DNA from: Bacteroidales bacterium
Lineage (GTDB): Bacteria; Bacteroidota; Bacteroidia; Bacteroidales; UBA12077
DNA length: 39,799 bases
Assembly (NCBI GenBank): GCA_003446015.1
Contig: DMBU01000131.1
Coordinates: 1 to 39,799, forward strand
Direction of reading: 5' to 3'
A model generated the notes under the pieces. It saw only the letters and a program-made list of their open reading frames with translations, did no database searches and was not told where the DNA came from. This document shows, piece by piece, positions 34,370-39,799 of this stretch. The position numbers and the translations under genes were made by a program. The first letter of the stretch is position 1; every line of letters begins with the position of its first letter.

Positions 34370-36499
34370 ATGAAACGACTAATTGATTACATTAAGAGGA
34401 ATTATAAATATATTTTCAGAGCATTCTTATTCGTAATAACTACTTCGCTAATAGTTTATATTTTTCCTCGCGAGGGAAAATTTAGATACGAGTTTCAAAA
34501 AGGCAGACCCTGGTTGCACGAGAATCTTTTTGCTCCGTTTGATTTCCCTATATATAAAAGCGAAAAACAATTACAAGACGAAAGAGATAGTACGCTCAAG
34601 CATTTTGATCCTTATTTTAAGTACGACAGCACGGTTCTGGTTAATGAAACAAACAAGTTCCTTAAATATTATGCAGCAAAACAAGAGGAGTTTATCATTA
34701 AAGAAACGGATAAAAATAGTGGGTTTAGTACTTATAAAAAACAGAATTTCATAAATAATTCGGATAATTTTAAACAGAAAGCAATACAAGTACTTGAAGA
34801 AATTTATATAAAAGGAATTATTGAATTAAATGAGGTCACAGAGAAAATAGCAAACGATGAAAGTATTATTATTTTACAAGGGAAAATAGCACAAAATTAT
34901 GTCTTAAGTGCTATGTATACTCAGAAAAGTGCTTATGAGAATGTAACAAGCGCAGTAGAAATATTTGTTGAAAAAAATAAGTCAAGACTGAAATATCCTG
35001 AGTTTTATAAAAACATTAATTTGTATGAGTACATAGTTCCTAATGTGTTATATGATAAAACAACATCAGAAGCTGTTAAAAATGAGCTTTTAAAGAATGT
35101 TTCATTAACAAAGGGGATGGTTCAGGCAGGTGAGAAGATTATTTCTCAGGGTGAGATTATTGATACAAGATTGCATCGCATTTTAGAGTCACTTAAGTAT
35201 GAGTCTGAAACCAGGCTTGGTGATGGTTATTTTTCTGAAATAATTTTATTAGGCCAAATAATTTTTGTTGTTGCTTGTATTGGTGTATTGTTCTTATTCT
35301 TACTTAATTTCAGAAGTGAAATATTGAAACATAGTTTAAAAACTACATTTATCTTAATGTTGGTACTTATTGTTGTTTTTATTTCACGTTTCACAGTTAA
35401 CTATTTATATATTATTCCAGTTGCTTTAGTTCCTATTATCATAAAAACATTTTATGATGCACGTTTAGCATTGTTTATACATATTGTTACGGTTCTGTTA
35501 GTCGGGTTTTTAGCTCCAAATGGATTCGAATTTGTTTTCTTAAGCTTTATTGCAGGTATTGTGGCTATTTTTAGTTTAACTAACTTATACCGTCGTGGAA
35601 AATTATTCTTATCGGCAGGTTTAGTTTTTGTCAGTTATAGCTTTGTTTATTTTGGATTAGCCATAACTCAGGAGGGAAGCTTTTCAGGAATTGATTTTCA
35701 GAATTTTAAGTTCTTTGCTTTAAATGGAGGATTAGTCCTTTTGGCATATCCATTGATTTATATCTTTGAAAAGACCTTTGGCTTTTTATCAGATCTTACA
35801 TTAATGGAGTTATCGGATACAAATCAGAAATTACTTAGAACATTGGCAGAAAAGGCTCCTGGAACTTTTCAACATTCAATGCAGGTTGCTAACCTTGCGG
35901 AAGAAGCGATACATAAAATTGGAGGGAATCCATTATTAGTAAGAACCGGAGCTTTATACCATGATATTGGTAAAATGAATAATCCTGCTTATTTTATCGA
36001 AAATCAAAGAATGGGATTTAACCCACATGATATGCATGAGTTTGACGAAAGTGCTAATATTATTATTAGCCATGTTAGAGATGGAGTGGAGCTTGCAAAG
36101 AAGAATAAACTTCCAGAACCCCTTATTGATTTTATTCGCACTCATCATGGAACATCAAAGGTTCAATATTTTTACCGATCTTATATTAAGAAATTTCCGG
36201 ATAAAGATGTTGATATAAATAAATTTACGTATCCCGGTCCTAAACCATATTCAAAAGAAATGGCTGTTTTAATGATGGCTGATTCAGTTGAAGCGGCATC
36301 TCGAAGTTTATCAGAAATTAATGAAGAAAAGATTAGTAATTTGGTTGAAATGATTATTTCAGATCAAATCAATGATGGACAGTTTGACTATGTTGATATT
36401 AACTTTAAGAATATTACTGAGGTTAAAGCTATATTTAAGGACAAATTAATGAATATCTACCATGCAAGGATAAAATACCCGGAGAAAAAACAGGAATGA
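34370..36499 (+). CDS. pgpH: PgpH-type membrane HD phosphohydrolase (c-di-AMP phosphodiesterase family)
   Basis: This 709-residue 7TMR-HD protein has an N-terminal transmembrane helix (IFRAFLFVITTSLIVYIF), a periplasmic domain of about 250 residues, a block of about seven transmembrane helices (roughly 310-470) and a cytoplasmic HD domain. The HD motifs are H502 in PGTFQHSMQVANLAEEA, H531-D532 in LYHDIGKM and a later His in IRTHHGTSK. In Listeria, PgpH degrades the second messenger c-di-AMP; the same activity is inferred here. I start at ATG 34370; an in-frame TTG at 34361 would add only MQN. The stop lies four bases before a half-terminator now separated from its partner by an insertion sequence. 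Confidence 0.92.
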   Translation: MKRLIDYIKRNYKYIFRAFLFVITTSLIVYIFPREGKFRYEFQKGRPWLHENLFAPFDFPIYKSEKQLQDERDSTLKHFDPYFKYDSTVLVNETNKFLKYYAAKQEEFIIKETDKNSGFSTYKKQNFINNSDNFKQKAIQVLEEIYIKGIIELNEVTEKIANDESIIILQGKIAQNYVLSAMYTQKSAYENVTSAVEIFVEKNKSRLKYPEFYKNINLYEYIVPNVLYDKTTSEAVKNELLKNVSLTKGMVQAGEKIISQGEIIDTRLHRILESLKYESETRLGDGYFSEIILLGQIIFVVACIGVLFLFLLNFRSEILKHSLKTTFILMLVLIVVFISRFTVNYLYIIPVALVPIIIKTFYDARLALFIHIVTVLLVGFLAPNGFEFVFLSFIAGIVAIFSLTNLYRRGKLFLSAGLVFVSYSFVYFGLAITQEGSFSGIDFQNFKFFALNGGLVLLAYPLIYIFEKTFGFLSDLTLMELSDTNQKLLRTLAEKAPGTFQHSMQVANLAEEAIHKIGGNPLLVRTGALYHDIGKMNNPAYFIENQRMGFNPHDMHEFDESANIIISHVRDGVELAKKNKLPEPLIDFIRTHHGTSKVQYFYRSYIKKFPDKDVDINKFTYPGPKPYSKEMAVLMMADSVEAASRSLSEINEEKISNLVEMIISDQINDGQFDYVDINFKNITEVKAIFKDKLMNIYHARIKYPEKKQE

Positions 36500-36503
36500 A
36501 AAT

Positions 36504-36518
36504 AAAAAGGGGGTGTCC
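36504..36518. terminator. left half of a split bidirectional terminator
   Basis: AAAAAGGGGGTGTCC lies four bases after the pgpH stop. It pairs, with a single mismatch in 15, with GGACACCCTCTTTTT at 38087-38101. Rejoined, the two would make a classical terminator between the convergent genes pgpH and lolA. The alternative is that they are terminal inverted repeats of the insertion sequence. Confidence 0.6.
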
Positions 36519-36584
36519 TCTATGTTGAAAACCAAGCTCCGAGTTAAATATTTTTGATCTAATTATATCATAATGTTAATGATA

Positions 36585-36778
36585 TTTTGTTGGAATTGTG
36601 GGTAACTCAGTATGAGTTATCCATGATTTCAACAAAACCTATAAAACCAATCTTCTATTAACGGTCTACTCAGGCAGCCGCAAGTTCTTTGTTATATTTT
36701 ACAGGGCAAGGCGTATACTAAGAATAGCGATACGTTCGCGTAACGAAGTTCGCAGACACCCCCTAACGCTTACCTTGC
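36585..36778 (-). ncRNA. candidate bridge RNA (seekRNA) region of the IS
   Basis: Starting 19 bases after the transposase stop, 36706-36778 folds with outer stem GCAAGG/CCTTGC, a short CGT/ACG helix, then an internal loop with about 13 bases per strand, then inner stems GCGA/TCGC and CGTT/AACG. The loop strand 36755-36764 reads AGGGGGTGTC in the RNA sense; the same ten bases flank the element at 36508-36517, and nine of ten recur at the other flank. A second, almost unbroken 25-bp hairpin spans 36585-36637. IS1111-type elements carry their guide RNA downstream of the transposase. RNA ends are not determined. Confidence 0.45.
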
Positions 36779-36797
36779 TTTTTTAGGTTTTTAATGG

Positions 36798-37862
36798 TTA
36801 TGCTAATCCAACCTGGTATTCTATTTGTTCATTTAATACTGTTTTTATTCTGTTAAGTAACTTCTTAGCAACCTTTATTATAGCTTTATTAGGTTCTTTA
36901 TTTACAATTTGTTTCTTGTAGTATGAGAGTAAACCGGGATCTTTCCTTACAGCTACCCATGCACATTCAATAATAATGTATTTTAGAAACTTGTTTCCTC
37001 TTTTTGTATTTCTTCCAGTGTTTTCTTTTTCACCACTACTATGAGTATTAGGAATTAGGGCAAAATAGCTGCATAATTGATCAAGAGTTTTAAATCTTCT
37101 GATATCACCGATTTCTGAAAGAAAGATCATTGCTGTTGTAATACCAATTGAAGGGACTGTTAATAGTAGCCTAACATTTGTTGCAAATAAAGCTTCTTTT
37201 GATAATTTCACTATTGAATTTTTTAACTCTTTCTCTTGATGAATTAGAAACTCTAGTTCTTTGATGAATGTAAATAAAGCTAATTGTCCTGCTGAAGTTT
37301 TGAGTTTAACTGATTTTAATTCGTTCATAAATTTTTTACTCCAGTTTCGTTTACCATATGAGTTTAGTTTTATCCCATGGTACATTAAAAAGAATTTTAT
37401 TCGATTCTTGACACGTACAATATCAGATACAATACGCTCTCTTGTTCGAACCAAAGATTTTGCTTCCTGCAATTCTAATGAAGGAACATAAATTCCTTCT
37501 ATTTCATTGTTTTTCAAAGAACGAGATAACTTCCTACTATCAATCTTATCACTTTTTTGTTTCTTTTCTTTATCCATGGTTGGTATATCTGCTGGATGCG
37601 CAATTATACAATCAATACCATGCTTTTTAAATTCCCGTTGCATCCAGAAGCCAGAAAAACCAGCTTCATAAACACATTTAAATTTGGCCCCAGGGAAATT
37701 TCTTTTAAGATAATTTATCAATATGCCTGGTTCTGGATCTTGACTAAAAGTTGTCAACTCAAATTCTACTGAGTAAATTGTTACTTTCCAACTTTTTAAA
37801 TGACAATCTATTCCTACATAGATGTTTTGTCCATTAAAATTTAATACCTTTAATTTTTTCAT
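36798..37862 (-). CDS. IS110-family DEDD transposase/recombinase
   Basis: This 354-residue recombinase cuts and joins DNA with a RuvC-like N-terminal domain and a serine in the C-terminal Transposase_20 domain. The likely DEDD residues are D19 in YVGIDCHLK, E66 in VYEAGFSG, and D105 and D108 in SDKIDSRKLS. Residues of about 130-220 form a coiled-coil linker. The C-terminal domain has LLTVPSIGITTA and PNTHSSGEKENTGRNTKRGN, where S276 of Ser-Gly is the expected nucleophile. All motifs are intact and the frame is full length, so the element may be active. Its ATG touches a stem-loop at 37863-37915. Confidence 0.94.
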   Translation of the reverse strand: MKKLKVLNFNGQNIYVGIDCHLKSWKVTIYSVEFELTTFSQDPEPGILINYLKRNFPGAKFKCVYEAGFSGFWMQREFKKHGIDCIIAHPADIPTMDKEKKQKSDKIDSRKLSRSLKNNEIEGIYVPSLELQEAKSLVRTRERIVSDIVRVKNRIKFFLMYHGIKLNSYGKRNWSKKFMNELKSVKLKTSAGQLALFTFIKELEFLIHQEKELKNSIVKLSKEALFATNVRLLLTVPSIGITTAMIFLSEIGDIRRFKTLDQLCSYFALIPNTHSSGEKENTGRNTKRGNKFLKYIIIECAWVAVRKDPGLLSYYKKQIVNKEPNKAIIKVAKKLLNRIKTVLNEQIEYQVGLA

Positions 37863-37915
37863 AGTGCTTCGAGTCTTTTGTTCAATTGAAAGTTATAAAC
37901 TTTCCTCGAAGCACT
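37863..37915 (-). promoter_or_regulatory. stem-loop abutting the transposase start codon
   Basis: AGTGCTTCGAG (37863-37873) and CTCGAAGCACT (37905-37915) make a perfect 11-bp stem. Inside is a second hairpin GAAAGTT/AACTTTC with loop ATA, and one side carries a 14-base bulge. The stem ends immediately before the ATG, so it would sit in the transposase mRNA leader. It may limit translation, or be part of a structured end of the element. Confidence 0.6.
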
Positions 37916-37956
37916 TTTCAAACATACGAACTAAAAAGATTAAAAAATGAAAATTA

Positions 37957-38069
37957 GCCACCAAAACTCAAAGGCTCAAAGAATCACAAAAATCAAATAA
38001 TCAGCACGTTATAATTTCGTGAACCTTTGTGATTTAGTGCCCCTGACTGCCGTCAGGCAGGTTTGTGGC
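37957..38069. repeat. dispersed Bacteroidota 'CTTTGTG' repeat with an inner palindrome
   Basis: GCCAC (37957) and GTGGC (38065) bound an imperfect inverted repeat. The left arm has CTCAAAGGCTCAAAGAATCAC and the right arm has CGTGAACCTTTGTGATTTAG, like the non-coding repeats scattered through many Bacteroidota genomes. The right arm contains the palindromic CCTGACTGCCGTCAGGCAGG (38042-38061), which has no match on the left. It is probably a MITE-like element lying beside or inside the insertion sequence. Confidence 0.6.
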
Positions 38070-38086
38070 GAATATTTATCTTTTTT

Positions 38087-38101
38087 GGACACCCTCTTTT
38101 T
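38087..38101. terminator. right half of a split bidirectional terminator
   Basis: GGACACCCTCTTTTT, 16 bases beyond the lolA stop. It is the partner of the half at 36504-36518. Neither half forms a hairpin alone, so pgpH and lolA now lack a compact terminator between them and transcripts may run into the insertion sequence. Confidence 0.6.
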
Positions 38102-38117
38102 TGAAAAATATTTAACT

Positions 38118-38771
38118 TTAAAACCGCATGTCAACGATTTCAACCTTAGGATATTGGGATTCATTAAAAGTAAAATAAGAATCTTCGAAATTTGCGTTTG
38201 TTTTATAGTTGTCAATGGAAATCGTGTAGTTCGATCCATCTTTACCAAATATCGTAGCAGAAGCTAAAAAATAGTCCGTTATATTTATTTGTAATCTAAT
38301 TCTGGTATATTCTTCTTCCAGATTAATTGGATACAAGTCCACTAAAGAGTAATCTTTCCCGTCTTGATTCAGGTTTTCAATTAATTGATATTTATAATCA
38401 TTTTCATAAATGGTAAATAATCTTTTAGGATTATTAAAAATATCTTCATCATCAGGAGCTGGCTCGGTTATATTTACCTCATTAACATCTGGCAAATAAC
38501 TCCATAATGTCTTCCCGTCATAAAATGATTCGGTACCCATAAATTTCAGCCTGTATTTATCTCCTTTAATTATAATGCTACCTTCCGATGTATTCTGGAT
38601 ATCCTCTTTCATATTTTTGAAAGTAACTTTAAAGTCTGTTTCTATAACTTTATGTGATTTGGTTTTTTCTGATAAAGCATCAAGAATTTTTTTAGCATCA
38701 GGATTTTGCTGAGCATAAATTGCCTGATAACTTAATAGGATTATGGTTAAGTAAAGATTTTTTTTCATCAT
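38118..38771 (-). CDS. lolA: outer membrane lipoprotein carrier protein LolA-like
   Basis: LolA shuttles lipoproteins across the periplasm from the inner to the outer membrane. The 217-residue protein has a signal peptide (MMKKNLYLTIILLSYQAIYA before QQNPD). The LolA-like beta-sheet fold follows: ADFxV-like segment IETDFKVTFKNMKED, SEGSIIIKGDKYRLKF, FYDGKTLWSYLPDVNEVNI and the C-terminal IRLQINITDYFLASATIFGKDGSNYTI. It begins six bases after ftsK, and the ftsK-lolA order is common in Bacteroidota. A second ATG directly follows the first, so the start may shift by one codon. The LolB partner is not usually found in this phylum. Confidence 0.85.
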   Translation of the reverse strand: MMKKNLYLTIILLSYQAIYAQQNPDAKKILDALSEKTKSHKVIETDFKVTFKNMKEDIQNTSEGSIIIKGDKYRLKFMGTESFYDGKTLWSYLPDVNEVNITEPAPDDEDIFNNPKRLFTIYENDYKYQLIENLNQDGKDYSLVDLYPINLEEEYTRIRLQINITDYFLASATIFGKDGSNYTISIDNYKTNANFEDSYFTFNESQYPKVEIVDMRF

Positions 38772-38777
38772 TATGTT

Positions 38778-39799
38778 TTATATGTTTTCCAGAAAGTCTC
38801 TCAAATACTGTTCCAAAGAGTATTCATCCTGAAACAGCACCTGCCGTGCTTTACTGCCTTCAAACGGACCTACAATGTTTGCAGCTTCTAATTGGTCAAT
38901 AATTCTTCCCGCGCGATTATAACCAATTGAAAATTTTCGCTGGATTAAAGATGTTGATCCTTGCTGGTGTCTGACAATTAATCGTGCAGCATCTTCAAAC
39001 ATTGGATCTCTTTTTGAGAAATCAACATCACCAATTTCATCACTACCCTCTGGTGAATACTCGGGTAGCATAAAAGCTGTTGGATAGGACTGTTGATTCG
39101 CAATAAAATCTGATATTTTATCCAGCTCAGGAGTATCAATAAATGCACATTGAAGTCTCACTAAATCTCCTCCTGTTGAAACTAACATATCTCCGCGACC
39201 AATAAGCTGATTAGCTCCAGGGCTATCTAATATAGTTCTTGAGTCAATCATTGAAGAAACTCTAAATGCTATTCGAGCCGGGAAGTTAGCTTTAATTGTA
39301 CCGGTAATAATATTTGTTGAAGGACGCTGAGTTGCAATTATTAAGTGAATCCCAATAGCCCTGGCTAATTGTGCAAGACGAGTAATTGGACTTTCAATTT
39401 CCTTACCTGCAGTCATTATTAAATCTGCAAATTCATCTACAATAACAACAATGTAAGGCAAGTATTTATGTCCTTTTTCAGGGCTTAGTTTCCGAGCTAT
39501 AAATTTTGCATTGTATTCTTTTATATTTCTTACATGTGCCAGTTTTAATAAATCATACCTGTGATCCATCTCAATACACAACGAATTTAAGGTATTAACA
39601 ACTTTTTGTGTATCTGTAATTATAGATTCTTCAGAGTCAGGAAGCATGGCGAGAAAATGCTTCTCAATTTTTGTATATAATGTTAATTCAACCTTTTTGG
39701 GGTCAATCATTACAAATTTTAACTGAGCAGGATGTTTTTTATACAGGAGTGAGGCTATAATTGCATTTAGTCCAACTGATTTACCTTGTCCGGTTGCTC
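38778..39799 (-). CDS. ftsK: DNA translocase FtsK, C-terminal part (cut by window edge)
   Basis: FtsK is a septal DNA pump that clears the chromosome from the division plane and activates dimer resolution. The 5' part lies beyond 39799. The visible 340 residues open with the Walker A motif ATGQGKSV (from 39797 downward), continue VMIDPKKVEL, and have Walker B IVVIVDEFADLIM and the RecA-fold motif HLIIATQRPSTNIITG. The last 70 residues are the gamma winged helix (ARLIVRHQQGSTSLIQRKFS and YNRAGRIIDQLE) that reads KOPS sites. The ATG at 39710 is internal and not the true start. It is followed six bases later by lolA. Confidence 0.96.
   Translation of the reverse strand, partial: ATGQGKSVGLNAIIASLLYKKHPAQLKFVMIDPKKVELTLYTKIEKHFLAMLPDSEESIITDTQKVVNTLNSLCIEMDHRYDLLKLAHVRNIKEYNAKFIARKLSPEKGHKYLPYIVVIVDEFADLIMTAGKEIESPITRLAQLARAIGIHLIIATQRPSTNIITGTIKANFPARIAFRVSSMIDSRTILDSPGANQLIGRGDMLVSTGGDLVRLQCAFIDTPELDKISDFIANQQSYPTAFMLPEYSPEGSDEIGDVDFSKRDPMFEDAARLIVRHQQGSTSLIQRKFSIGYNRAGRIIDQLEAANIVGPFEGSKARQVLFQDEYSLEQYLRDFLENI

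Larger units (their letters stand above)
36519..38086 (-). mobile_element. IS110/IS1111-family insertion sequence (approximate limits)
   Basis: The element of about 1.57 kb has one DEDD transposase gene and unusually long non-coding ends: about 280 bases downstream of the transposase (36519-36797) and about 220 bases upstream (37863-38086). The limits given are those implied by the inverted 15-mers outside them. The true upstream end could be nearer 37956, because a dispersed repeat occupies 37957-38069. No target duplication is seen, as expected for this family. The downstream end holds the candidate guide RNA. Confidence 0.75.

Noticed and set aside
36519..36797. Remnant of a second insertion sequence or group II intron
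   Set aside because: No reverse transcriptase, domain V-like hairpin or broken transposase frame is visible. A structured non-coding end of the IS110-type element explains the stretch better.

Overview
This is an AT-rich chromosomal window from a Bacteroidota bacterium, most likely an environmental Bacteroidales/Marinilabiliales-type organism (the rank below phylum is inference). The evidence is two SusC/SusD outer-membrane uptake loci, the bamD-omega-coaBC-DUF4835-recN cluster, ftsK-lolA, many promoters of the Bacteroidota form TTG-N18-21-TAnnTTTG, and no Shine-Dalgarno sequences before start codons.

Layout. 1-2.8 kb: tRNA-Pro, thioredoxin reductase, and a convergent alpha-oxoamine synthase (sphingolipid/sulfonolipid type). 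2.8-7.9 kb: a housekeeping run with bamD, RNA polymerase omega, coaBC, a DUF4835 protein and recN. 8.0-12 kb: fabI, then on the minus strand a YfcC-type carrier followed by an Omp85-like barrel protein. 12.2-15.3 kb: the end of histidine catabolism, hutI and a fused formiminotransferase-cyclodeaminase. 15.5-29.6 kb: two consecutive operons of the same plan (SusC, SusD, lipoprotein, lipoprotein). The two SusC genes share their leader and their first ~110 codons, and neither operon encodes a glycoside hydrolase. 29.7-32.6 kb: cysC-cysD-cysN, which makes PAPS from sulfate. 32.8-34.2 kb: a minus-strand operon with an NlpC/P60 peptidase, an unlisted 37-residue membrane protein and a Nudix hydrolase. 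34.4-36.5 kb: a PgpH-type HD phosphohydrolase. 36.5-38.1 kb: an IS110/IS1111-family insertion sequence. 38.1-39.8 kb: lolA and the 3' part of ftsK, cut by the window edge.

Most of the window is core metabolism and envelope biology. The most interesting part is the insertion sequence. It appears to sit in the loop of a bidirectional transcription terminator that once separated pgpH from lolA; the two 15-base half-stems now flank it. The non-coding DNA just downstream of its transposase folds into a stem-loop with a large two-stranded internal loop, and one strand carries a 10-base copy of the flanking target sequence. That is what a bridge RNA (seekRNA) target-guide loop predicts. Other points of note are a conserved SusC leader with a five-codon upstream reading frame in one copy only, tandem 23-base repeats upstream of the second SusC promoter, and a pair of 37-base palindromic repeats after cysN.
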